7,983 nucleotides of DNA from Candidatus Gottesmanbacteria bacterium RIFCSPLOWO2_01_FULL_49_10 (lineage in GTDB: Bacteria > Patescibacteriota > Microgenomatia > UBA10105 > UBA927). The translations under genes were made by a program, and so were the position numbers. The DNA is taken from positions 5,862-13,844 of the forward strand of contig MFJZ01000033.1 of NCBI GenBank assembly GCA_001781025.1, read 5' to 3'. Under the pieces are notes generated by a model that saw only the letters and a program-made list of their open reading frames with translations, had not been told where the DNA came from and did no database searches. This document shows, one piece after another, positions 1 through 5,505 of the stretch (positions are counted from its first letter, which is position 1; each line of letters starts with the position of its first letter).

Positions 1-1061
1 CGCTTTTTGATCTCGGGAAATACGTAAACGTCCGCATCAATCACGTTATCCTGAAACCGCACGCCTACCTTAGCAACCTCAGCGAGGTTTGTATAATCCA
101 TCTCGCCTTTTTCGTTCACCAGTGCGGCTAAATTAATAGAGGTCAGGTTACACACCCCCCAGTTCGGAAGTCCCTCTTCACCACATGGATTTACGCAGTT
201 GATATACTCCCAGTAATAATTGTTAAACCACTTATTATACCGCTCCATGAACACGACCCCAGGCTCGGCGCTTTGCCAGGCTGCTTTGGCGATCGTATCC
301 CACAGCTCCCGCGCTTTAATCGTCTTATAGACGATCACCTTTTTACCTAGCGCGCGCCAATTGGGCAAGTATCCGTCCCATTTCTCATCATACTCCGGGT
401 CGTCTTTATCCGGAAACACCAGATCCCAATCCGCGTTCGCTTTGACCGCCTCCATAAATGCATCCGACACGCAGACGGACAGGTTGGCGCCGTTGATGCG
501 GGTAAGGTCCTGCTTCACCGTGATAAACTCCTCGATATCCGGGTGCCAGTCCCACAACATTAACATTAAAGCTCCGCGACGAGAACCCCCTTGTTGGATG
601 ATGTCGCGGGTTGCAACGCTAAAAAGCTCCGCCCAGTTGCAGGGACCCGAGGAAAAACCGTTGACTTTCTTCACCCTTGCCCCGCGGGGACGCAAGCTAC
701 TCAGGTTTATGCCAACTCCCCCACCCCGGGACATAATCTCCACCATTTGGGACAAGGTGTTGAGAATCCCCTGCCGCGAGTCATGGGGGCTGGGGAGTAC
801 AAAACAGTTATAGAAGGTTACTTTGTAACCGGTGCCGGCACCAGAGAGGATCCGCCCGCCGGGCACGAGCACAAAGTTTTCCATTGCCTGATAAAATTTA
901 TCCTCCCAACCTTCACGCTGTTTTTTGGGTTCCACTTGGGCGATCGCGTGAGCCACGCGGCGCCACATCTCCTCGGGTGTCTTCTCTGTAGAAGCGCCCG
1001 CCTCATCCTTGAGGGCATAGCGGTCTAAAAATACTTTTTGTCGTATGCCGGTAAGTTCCAT
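1..1061 (-). CDS. nrdJ: Adenosylcobalamin-dependent (class II) ribonucleotide reductase, N-terminal part
   Basis: Reduces ribonucleotides to deoxyribonucleotides in the cytosol, using adenosylcobalamin to generate the active-site thiyl radical. The 353 visible residues run off the left edge, so the C-terminal part of the barrel and the C-terminal cysteine pair are not seen. The class signature is clear. C86 in YNCFVL and C304 in GVCNLTSINL are the expected redox pair. NPCGE at 291-295 carries the radical cysteine C293 with N291 and E295. The stretches SRGGGVGINLSSLRPRG (111-127) and QQGGSRRGALM (156-166) are typical of the family. The chain begins MELTGIRQKVFLDRYALKD, with no N-terminal ATP-cone and no intein in the visible part. 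ATG 1061 is fixed as the start by an in-frame TGA two codons upstream. There is no Shine-Dalgarno sequence. It follows nrdR by 112 bases and is probably cotranscribed with it. Confidence 0.95.
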   Translation of the reverse strand, partial: MELTGIRQKVFLDRYALKDEAGASTEKTPEEMWRRVAHAIAQVEPKKQREGWEDKFYQAMENFVLVPGGRILSGAGTGYKVTFYNCFVLPSPHDSRQGILNTLSQMVEIMSRGGGVGINLSSLRPRGARVKKVNGFSSGPCNWAELFSVATRDIIQQGGSRRGALMLMLWDWHPDIEEFITVKQDLTRINGANLSVCVSDAFMEAVKANADWDLVFPDKDDPEYDEKWDGYLPNWRALGKKVIVYKTIKARELWDTIAKAAWQSAEPGVVFMERYNKWFNNYYWEYINCVNPCGEEGLPNWGVCNLTSINLAALVNEKGEMDYTNLAEVAKVGVRFQDNVIDADVYVFPEIKK

Positions 1062-1177
1062 AAAAATTCAAAACTCAAATGTCAAAACTCAAAACTATAT
1101 CTCAAATCGTACAACTTTAACAAGCTTTGAGTTCTGCGTTGTGGTTTTGCACTTTGAGTTTTGCGTTTTGAGTTTAC
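1062..1177. repeat. Inverted repeat of CTCAAA units between nrdR and nrdJ
   Basis: This AT-rich spacer contains three CTCAAA units (1074, 1088, 1101) followed by three TTTGAG units (ending 1131, 1158, 1172). The outer two pairs are in exact register around a dyad near 1123. Nine bases at 1071-1079 pair with 1167-1175, and eleven at 1083-1093 pair with 1153-1163, with a 3-base internal loop between them. The right arm covers the nrdR stop codon (1174-1176). The left arm ends a few bases before the nrdJ start. In RNA this would be a long imperfect hairpin with a roughly 59-base loop. There is no U-run, so it does not look like a standard terminator. It could be an intergenic repeat family, an mRNA-processing site or an attenuator. 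Confidence 0.7.
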
Positions 1178-1620
1178 AACAATTTCTTCACTTCCTTTTC
1201 AAACTCCTCCACATCCACAAACCGACGGAAGACGCTCGCAAATCGAATGTAGGCGACTTTATCCAGTTTTTTCAGACGCTTGGCAACCAGTTCGCCGATC
1301 TTTTTACTGCCCACTTCGGTCGTGTCTCCGCCGATAAGCTCCCGCTCAACCTCGTCGACTATCCTATCCACCTCATCCGCTTTAATCGTCGTCTTGCCGC
1401 TTGCCCTCCAGATACCCCTTTTTAGTTTCTCCCGATCAAACGTCTCCCTGCGCTCATCTTTCTTGATGACGGTCAAGGGCACGGTCTCAATCCGTTCGTA
1501 CGTCGTAAACCGTTTCTCACATTTCGGGCAGGTGCGCCGGCGTCTTGTAACCGACAGATCCTCGCTATCGCGCGTCTCTAATACTTCGGTATTCTCATGA
1601 TTGCAATACGGACACTTCAT
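1174..1620 (-). CDS. nrdR: Transcriptional repressor NrdR
   Basis: NrdR senses ATP/dATP through an ATP-cone and represses ribonucleotide reductase genes by binding NrdR boxes. The product is 148 residues, normal for the family. The N-terminal zinc ribbon has C3-x2-C6 and C31-x2-C34, followed by the typical RRRRTCPKCEKRFTTYERIE (27-46). An ATP-cone covers about 49-140 (VIKKDERRETFDREKLKRGI at its start). I chose ATG 1620 because family members begin MKCPYC; an in-frame GTG at 1635 would add five residues (MSHRA) that the family lacks. The Shine-Dalgarno sequence is weak. It lies directly upstream of nrdJ, the classical arrangement of regulator and target. A promoter with candidate NrdR boxes precedes it, implying autoregulation. 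Confidence 0.96.
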   Translation of the reverse strand: MKCPYCNHENTEVLETRDSEDLSVTRRRRTCPKCEKRFTTYERIETVPLTVIKKDERRETFDREKLKRGIWRASGKTTIKADEVDRIVDEVERELIGGDTTEVGSKKIGELVAKRLKKLDKVAYIRFASVFRRFVDVEEFEKEVKKLL

Positions 1621-1681
1621 CGCTCGATGACTCACTCTTCAGTGCAAGCACTTTATTACACAAAACTTCATGAAAACTGAA

Positions 1682-1729
1682 ACACTATCTGTGTGGCTTA
1701 TGAGCAACCTTCACCACTATATGGAGGAG
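1682..1729 (-). promoter_or_regulatory. Candidate pair of NrdR boxes
   Basis: Two imperfect matches to the NrdR-box consensus ACACTATATATAGTGT start 32 bases apart. The proximal one at 1682-1697 (plus strand ACACTATCTGTGTGGC) matches 10 of 16 positions by eye. The distal one at 1714-1729 (CCACTATATGGAGGAG) also matches 10 of 16. NrdR boxes are known to occur in pairs about three helical turns apart, as here. The distal box overlaps the -10 of the predicted nrdR promoter and the proximal one lies just past the start site. Each box is individually weak; the spacing and position are the main support. Confidence 0.45.
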
Positions 1730-1744
1730 TTCTTGTTGCGTCAA
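1716..1744 (-). promoter_or_regulatory. Predicted sigma-70-type promoter of nrdR-nrdJ
   Basis: Read on the minus strand, TTGACG (1744-1739) and TATAGT (1721-1716) are separated by exactly 17 bases; each hexamer matches the consensus at 5 of 6 positions. Transcription would start near 1709, giving a leader of about 90 bases before the nrdR ATG at 1620. The promoter points toward nrdR and lies within the otherwise empty 300-base spacer. Its -10 element sits inside a candidate NrdR box. Confidence 0.55.
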
Positions 1745-1942
1745 CTGGCAACTTCTGGATCAAAGGCAGTCAATGTTTTGTACTAGCCTCAAGTGACATC
1801 GCGTTGAGGAAAATGTACGGAGATAACATGCACTCCCTATCCTCACATCTCACATCAAAAACATGACCCTAAATTTTCTGTACTCAAATACATTCATTTC
1901 TCTTGTATAGATTGACTCCCAACCCTTGACGCGTGACCCGAA

Positions 1943-2527
1943 TTATGGGAGTTTTCCTACCTCTCCCTCAAGTTTTTTGACAAGTTCAAGAGACACGAGA
2001 AGCTTTTGCTTTTCTTGCCCGTCTGCTTTGCCTGCCATACCCACAATCACTTCGGTATGCTTTTCCAATGCCCGGTTCACTCGATCAACAATACTTCTCG
2101 GGACGTCTTTCCCGGTCTCCCGAAACGAGCCGAGGCTCGTCACCATCTTTTCCATAAATATCTCGCCTTCCCCTACTGCCGCTCCTGCAAGCGCCCCTTT
2201 CCCTTTCTCTTGAAGAAAGAGCCCCATGGAAAGTCGTTTATCTGCCTGCAAAAGATAAAACTCCGCGCGCCGCAGGGGGTCAACAATCAGCCGATCCAAA
2301 ATCGCATCCCTAAGAGTTTTGAGAAAGTAAAGCGGGTGATCTGAAAGAAGTCCTGGATACGGGAGGATGTACTCCTGTTTCTTTCCGGTATTTGGTACGG
2401 GAGGAGCGATTGTCGGGACACTGGTAACTGATGGTATCGGGGTCGGTATTGTGGCGCTTACTCTGGTTGGCACGACCGTTGCCGCAGCAGTGAAAACGAG
2501 AGCCATTACCATGGAGCATAGCTTCAT
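1943..2527 (-). CDS. Secreted DUF5667-type protein
   Basis: The 194-residue protein has no known function. An N-terminal signal peptide is visible: a Lys at position 2, a hydrophobic core around 6-19, and a likely cleavage after VSA (25). A Pro/Thr/Ser-rich linker follows (about 26-47). The conserved block YILPYPGLLSDHPLYFLKTL (53-72) continues as RDAILDRLIVDPLRRAEFYL and LLQADKRLSMG. This pattern is typical of the DUF5667 family of exported helical proteins. The rest is predicted helical and charged, with no second membrane segment, so export to the cell surface or periplasm-like space is inferred. A perfect AGGAGG sits 5 bases before ATG 2527, which fixes the start. It lies 26 bases after the HD gene and probably shares that transcript. 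The family call comes from memory of the motif. Confidence 0.75.
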   Translation of the reverse strand: MKLCSMVMALVFTAAATVVPTRVSATIPTPIPSVTSVPTIAPPVPNTGKKQEYILPYPGLLSDHPLYFLKTLRDAILDRLIVDPLRRAEFYLLQADKRLSMGLFLQEKGKGALAGAAVGEGEIFMEKMVTSLGSFRETGKDVPRSIVDRVNRALEKHTEVIVGMAGKADGQEKQKLLVSLELVKKLEGEVGKLP

Positions 2528-2532
2528 ATGTT

Positions 2533-2538
2533 CCTCCT
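2533..2538 (-). promoter_or_regulatory. Strong Shine-Dalgarno sequence of the DUF5667 gene
   Basis: AGGAGG on the minus strand, 5 bases before ATG 2527. It is the only strong ribosome binding site in the window. It confirms the start that gives a complete signal peptide. Confidence 0.85.
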
Positions 2539-2553
2539 ATTCTTTCCGATTTC

Positions 2554-3117
2554 TCAGTATACGCCGGGCTCCTTCTCCGATGCAAGTTGTGCCAGGTTAT
2601 CTGGGAATATTCGGACAATGCCAAAAATTTCCCTTTCTAATTCTTTTGCTTTTGGATATGACCGGTCAAGGACTATTTGAGCGCTGGGCGGCAAGCGTTC
2701 ATCGTTCCATAATTTGAATCGTTTATCGACCGTCATGATTTCATACTTGACCATTTTATCCGCCAAAAACAAAAGCTTTTCTTCCCATGACTTTGGCGCA
2801 ATTGCCCCGTCAAGAATCGCGTGCAGCGGATGTGTTTTAACCAAAGCCGCGACTTCCTCCATCCCCTCCTCTCGAAGAATCCTGACCGCCGCATCCGGAT
2901 GCCGCTCGCCGGAACGTTTGTCCGCATTCTTATCTATGTCATGAAGGAGTGCTGCCGCATTGAGCAGCGCAATGTTAATTTGTTGTTTTGTTACTTTGTC
3001 AATTTGTTGCGCGAGCATCCGAGCAACGCGAGCAACGAGCGCCACATGCCTTCTCTTCCCTTCCGGCAATTCATATTTGTCCCACAACTGCTTCGCCTGG
3101 TCTTGCGTCGGAATCAT
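2554..3117 (-). CDS. HD-domain phosphohydrolase
   Basis: The 187-residue protein is a small single-domain member of the HD metal-dependent phosphohydrolase superfamily. These enzymes hydrolyse phosphomonoesters or phosphodiesters, often of nucleotides. The metal-binding pattern is complete: H24 (RRHVALVARVARML), H59-D60 (ALLHDIDKN), a histidine-rich section with H73 and H96 (VKTHPLH), and D120 (FLADKM). The ATG overlaps the TGA of the PIN toxin gene by 4 bases (ATGA), and there is no Shine-Dalgarno sequence, so translation is probably coupled to the toxin gene. The substrate cannot be read from the sequence. A nucleotide or dinucleotide is a guess from the neighbours; YqeK-like Ap4A hydrolase is one alternative, but the match is not specific. 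Confidence 0.85.
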   Translation of the reverse strand: MIPTQDQAKQLWDKYELPEGKRRHVALVARVARMLAQQIDKVTKQQINIALLNAAALLHDIDKNADKRSGERHPDAAVRILREEGMEEVAALVKTHPLHAILDGAIAPKSWEEKLLFLADKMVKYEIMTVDKRFKLWNDERLPPSAQIVLDRSYPKAKELEREIFGIVRIFPDNLAQLASEKEPGVY

Positions 3118-3524
3118 ACCAAAGTATTTATCTTCTGGCGTTTCTTCAACTTCATATCAAATGTCTCAAACGGAATATGCTTTTCTTCCGACACGGCCAC
3201 AAGCCAACAATCAATGTAATCCAGGTTTGTTTCCTGATACTGATGAAGCGCAGATAGGAGTGTTTGCTTATGCTCATTGAGCATCCATTTTTGTACCAAG
3301 AGTGTCTCGAGCGTGCTGGCAATTTCAAAACGGCTTACGTTATAATATGACGCCAACGTCCAAATCACCTCTGCAAGAACTACTGAATCTATATGGCACG
3401 CTATTGTTCCTTTTTCCGCTTCCTGAAATAGTTTTTGTACATGCCCGAAGTGCTGTGGCTGGTCATGCCGAAGGAATCGAAGTAGTATATTTGTGTCTAA
3501 AATAACTGTCTTTGCCGCTTTCAT
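3114..3524 (-). CDS. vapC: PIN-domain ribonuclease, VapC-type toxin
   Basis: A 136-residue PIN-domain protein, the usual size of a VapC toxin, which is a Mg2+-dependent endoribonuclease that cuts specific RNAs such as tRNAs or rRNA. The acidic active-site residues are all visible: D10 in VILDTNILLRFL, E52 in VLAEVIW, D105 in DYIDCWLVA (with D102 nearby) and D123 in TFDMKLKK. It overlaps the AbrB-type antitoxin gene by 4 bases upstream and the HD gene by 4 bases downstream. That makes it the middle of a translationally coupled trio. No Shine-Dalgarno sequence is present. With an intact active site and an adjacent antitoxin, it looks like a functional toxin. Confidence 0.9.
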   Translation of the reverse strand: MKAAKTVILDTNILLRFLRHDQPQHFGHVQKLFQEAEKGTIACHIDSVVLAEVIWTLASYYNVSRFEIASTLETLLVQKWMLNEHKQTLLSALHQYQETNLDYIDCWLVAVSEEKHIPFETFDMKLKKRQKINTLV

Positions 3525-3784
3525 GTGTATCGTTTCGCGCGTTCTCTGGCAAGAATCTTGCGTACTTTTACCTGAGGCATATAGGGTACCGAAGTTTTTA
3601 ATGATCCCGCAAGTTGATCAACGACACTTGTAGAAATAATTCGAATGGTGGCCTCCTTACTCGCTTTCTCCACGCGAATGAAAGCTACTTTGTCTCCAAT
3701 GCTCGCGCCCAATGCACGGCGTACCGCCTCCGGTATCGTCACTTGCCCTTTTGTGGTAATGGTGGTCATGAGTTGCAGTTGCAT
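3521..3784 (-). CDS. vapB: SpoVT/AbrB-fold antitoxin, VapB-type
   Basis: An 87-residue protein with a SpoVT-AbrB swapped-hairpin DNA-binding domain at about 7-38 (TTITTKGQVTIPEAVRRALG, then GDKVAFIRV). A C-terminal tail (about 55-87), rich in basic residues at the end, should wrap around and neutralise the toxin. Paired with the PIN toxin, it forms a type II toxin-antitoxin system in which the antitoxin or the complex represses its own promoter. A palindrome lies in that promoter. Either ATG 3784 or ATG 3769 could be the start; the domain is intact from both. I kept 3784 because it lies within a few bases of the predicted transcription start. Neither has a Shine-Dalgarno sequence. Confidence 0.88.
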   Translation of the reverse strand: MQLQLMTTITTKGQVTIPEAVRRALGASIGDKVAFIRVEKASKEATIRIISTSVVDQLAGSLKTSVPYMPQVKVRKILARERAKRYT

Positions 3785-3794
3785 AGTAGTAATG

Positions 3795-3823
3795 ACTCTA
3801 CTATAGAGTAATACTTATGTCAA
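3795..3823 (-). promoter_or_regulatory. Promoter and palindromic operator of vapBC
   Basis: On the minus strand, a perfect TTGACA (3823-3818) lies 17 bases before TAGAGT (3800-3795, 4 of 6). The -10 region is embedded in the palindrome ACTCTA-TAG-TAGAGT (3795-3809), also containing a TATAGT that is too close to this -35. Such a palindrome is the expected autoregulatory binding site for an AbrB-type antitoxin. The predicted start lies around 3786-3788, only a few bases before ATG 3784. The -35 follows directly after the Nudix stop codon, so vapBC can be expressed apart from the kinase-Nudix unit. Confidence 0.5.
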
Positions 3824-3829
3824 TGGGTA

Positions 3830-4261
3830 TTACTCCCACCCAAATTCAGAATAGAAAATCTGTTTTTGATAACTCCTGATTGCGTGCAGAATATAATCAA
3901 TGGTGTTTGAAGGGAGCGCGTCCACTGGAAACCATTGGAGGTCATCACACTTTTCCGGCTCTTTATTGTACGGTTCTCCACTCCATCGATTAGCACGAAA
4001 AAAGAAAAATAATCGTTTATCGTTTTCTTTATTGTGGAGCGCGTGGACAAAAAGTAAATCTTCTTGATTTACCCGTACACCAATTTCTTCAAAACTTCCC
4101 CGCACGGTTGATGCCATCACAGATTCATTCTCTTCTACGTGACCGGCAGGTAAGCTATAGTATCCATCGCGGTATCCTGTGTGTGCCCGGCGGAGAAGAA
4201 GAATTTTTCCGTTTTTGATGAGCATCAAGAAACCTGATGCGATCATCTTAAAGCGTTCCAT
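3830..4261 (-). CDS. Nudix hydrolase with an altered Nudix box
   Basis: A 143-residue single-domain Nudix protein of the MutT-like kind, which hydrolyses nucleoside diphosphates linked to another group, such as damaged NTPs. The fold is recognisable from IASGFLMLIKNGKILLLRRA (7-26), then SLPAGHVEENE and the Nudix box. The box runs from G40 through E46 to R54-G-S-F-E-E-I-G-V62. The consensus GX5EX7REUXEEXGU is matched except that the Glu after R54 is Gly (codon GGA). E58 and E59, the usual metal ligands, remain. That Glu is the proposed general base in MutT, so activity may be reduced or use another base. The gene starts 12 bases after the kinase stop codon and is likely cotranscribed with it. 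No Shine-Dalgarno sequence is present. Substrate unknown. Confidence 0.88.
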   Translation of the reverse strand: MERFKMIASGFLMLIKNGKILLLRRAHTGYRDGYYSLPAGHVEENESVMASTVRGSFEEIGVRVNQEDLLFVHALHNKENDKRLFFFFRANRWSGEPYNKEPEKCDDLQWFPVDALPSNTIDYILHAIRSYQKQIFYSEFGWE

Positions 4262-4273
4262 AACCAGATTCTA

Positions 4274-4873
4274 TCACGCGTGGGCTTTCTGGCCGTTGGC
4301 AGAAAAGTATCCCAAGGCTTGAAGGACGAGGTCGAGGGTTTCGATGGGACCATGAGAGTAGGTGTTGATGATGAGATCATAGTGCTTGGGATCCCAAAAA
4401 TCTTTCGTTTTATACATCCGTTGCCATTTGGCAAGATTCCCCTCCTCCCGCTCATGCAAGTGCGCCTTGGCGTCCTCAACCGTAATGTTGTCCCGGTTGA
4501 CGATCCGATCAATCCGCAAGGCATCATCGCACATGAGGAGAACCTTCAGGACATGTGGGAGTCCCCGCGCGTTCCACCCTGCAATCCAACTCTCGATGGC
4601 CATATGGACACCTGGGTCGGAGATTTTCTTCCGCATCGCTACATCTATCTGTAGGTCGATGTCATCGCCATAGTCTGTCGCTTTGTGGTGTTTAAGATCA
4701 TTGGGATTCTGCTTGCCTGCTTTGATGGAAAACTGCCGCGACCAATCCCCGCCGGAAAAAAATTCCCACCCCAGGGGTTCAAGCGCAACGCGAAGATTCT
4801 TTAGAAGTGTGGACCGCCCCGCCCCGGGCCGACCGGAGATAGCAATGCTACTATACTTGAAAGGCTTCTCCAT
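4274..4873 (-). CDS. Cytidylate-kinase-like P-loop nucleotide kinase
   Basis: A 199-residue P-loop kinase resembling the archaeal-type cytidylate kinase family, which transfers phosphate from ATP to CMP/dCMP. The Walker A is ISGRPGAGRST (12-22), with Arg20 where Lys is usual. The NMP-binding region is around FSGGDWSRQ (39-47). IESWIAGW (93-100) corresponds to the family's conserved block before the Walker-B-like strand VLKVLLMCD. The LID region RIDRIVNRDNITVEDAKAHL (120-139) leads to REEGNLAKWQRMY (142-154), and YDLIINT (165-171) near the end is also typical of the family. A strong promoter puts the predicted transcription start at or next to the ATG, so the mRNA may be leaderless. Nudix follows by 12 bases. 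It could phosphorylate another small molecule; the NMP kinase call is fairly secure at fold level, less so for substrate. Confidence 0.78.
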   Translation of the reverse strand: MEKPFKYSSIAISGRPGAGRSTLLKNLRVALEPLGWEFFSGGDWSRQFSIKAGKQNPNDLKHHKATDYGDDIDLQIDVAMRKKISDPGVHMAIESWIAGWNARGLPHVLKVLLMCDDALRIDRIVNRDNITVEDAKAHLHEREEGNLAKWQRMYKTKDFWDPKHYDLIINTYSHGPIETLDLVLQALGYFSANGQKAHA

Positions 4874-4879
4874 GTTCCT

Positions 4880-4907
4880 ATTATAAGGTCTCGTTGACAG
4901 TCGTCAA
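4880..4907 (-). promoter_or_regulatory. Promoter of the kinase-Nudix unit
   Basis: On the minus strand, TTGACG (4907-4902) and a perfect TATAAT (4885-4880) are separated by 16 bases. Six bases separate the -10 from the kinase ATG (4873), so transcription should begin at or next to the start codon. The -35 side overlaps the divergent promoter of the phosphoribosyltransferase gene. Confidence 0.65.
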
Positions 4908-4923
4908 GAGATCATGAGATACT
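4894..4923 (+). promoter_or_regulatory. Promoter of the phosphoribosyltransferase-guaA unit
   Basis: A perfect TTGACA (4894-4899) is followed after 18 bases by GATACT (4918-4923, 4 of 6). Five bases later comes the ATG at 4929, so the transcript would start at or near the start codon, matching the absence of a Shine-Dalgarno sequence. Bases 4894-4907 form the palindrome TTGAC-AGTC-GTCAA, shared with the opposing promoter. Confidence 0.5.
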
Positions 4924-4928
4924 AGTGT

Positions 4929-5504
4929 ATGGCGGATCAATACCTCCTTGTCTCCTGGAGGAATTACCATACACTGAGTCAAAAGTTGGCAGCGGGCATT
5001 CTTTCTGCGAAAAATCCTCCGGACATTATTGTGGCAATTTCCCGTGGCGGGCTTACGCTGGGACACGTGCTCTCTGATCATCTGCGTATTCCCGTTTCGA
5101 CCATTGCCATACAAAGTTACCGCGATATTCAAGCCCAGGGCGAAGTGGTACTGACGGAAAAACTCAAAACTCCGGTCCACGGGAAACACGTACTTCTGAC
5201 CGACGACGTCGCCGATTCGGGTAAAACGCTTCAGCGTGCTGACGGCTACCTCCATCGGTTCCGTCCTAAAGAGATATCGACGGTCACCATGTTCCTCAAG
5301 CCAACCTCTGCCGTCCGTCCCGACTACTTTGTCCGGCAAACTACGAAATGGATTATCTTCCCCTATGAATCAACGGAGATGATTCTCCTCATAACCCAAA
5401 AAATGACCCGTGAGGGAAAAACCAAACGCGACATCCAGCTGCTTCTCGAGCGTGTGGGATTTACCGACGAACAGATTGCCTTTGTCCGAAAACACTATTT
5501 ATAA
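4929..5504 (+). CDS. Phosphoribosyltransferase, purine (hypoxanthine/xanthine-guanine) type
   Basis: A 191-residue type I phosphoribosyltransferase. These enzymes attach a nucleobase to the ribose 5-phosphate of PRPP. The PRPP-binding motif is HVLLTDDVADSGKTL (87-101), with the acidic pair D92-D93. An upstream PPDIIVAISRGGLTLGHVLS (30-49) is the PPi-binding loop region, with SRGG at 38-41. After the core there is a C-terminal extension of about 50 residues (TKRDIQLLLERVGFTDEQIAF region) that is helical and may cover the active site or mediate oligomerisation. Gpt/Hpt-like salvage of xanthine, guanine or hypoxanthine is inferred from the short length and from guaA downstream; xanthine salvage would feed XMP directly to GuaA. 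Base specificity cannot be read from the sequence. Confidence 0.82.
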   Translation: MADQYLLVSWRNYHTLSQKLAAGILSAKNPPDIIVAISRGGLTLGHVLSDHLRIPVSTIAIQSYRDIQAQGEVVLTEKLKTPVHGKHVLLTDDVADSGKTLQRADGYLHRFRPKEISTVTMFLKPTSAVRPDYFVRQTTKWIIFPYESTEMILLITQKMTREGKTKRDIQLLLERVGFTDEQIAFVRKHYL

Positions 5505-5505
5505 C

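Larger units (their letters stand above)
1636..1942. other. Non-coding spacer between the DUF5667 gene and nrdR
   Basis: About 300 bases without a credible gene. Minus-strand reading frames here end after at most about 20 codons, and I see no tRNA or other RNA gene. The nrdR-proximal part holds the predicted promoter and NrdR-box candidates. The distal part (about 1745-1942) shows no recognisable element beyond a 7-bp ACTCCCA/TGGGAGT stem next to the upstream gene's stop codon, which lacks a U-run. Confidence 0.6.

Noticed and set aside
361..1028. Plus-strand open frames of about 150 codons in the left kilobase.
   Set aside because: They lie opposite the ribonucleotide reductase frame, which shows strong family motifs; the plus-strand translations resemble nothing and are low-complexity shadows.
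1640..1940. A small RNA or riboswitch, for instance a cobalamin riboswitch, upstream of nrdR-nrdJ.
   Set aside because: I looked for a B12-box-like conserved core and a long paired fold and saw neither; the predicted leader is only about 90 bases.
1914..1953. Stem ACTCCCA/TGGGAGT at the stop codon of the DUF5667 gene as an intrinsic terminator.
   Set aside because: Only 7-8 pairs with a loop of about 24 bases and no U-run after it (CAATCTATAC), so it does not meet the usual pattern.
5410..5505. Extending the 97-residue protein upstream to ATG 5410.
   Set aside because: It would lie inside the phosphoribosyltransferase gene in another frame; the repeat structure and the 1-base spacing favour ATG 5506.
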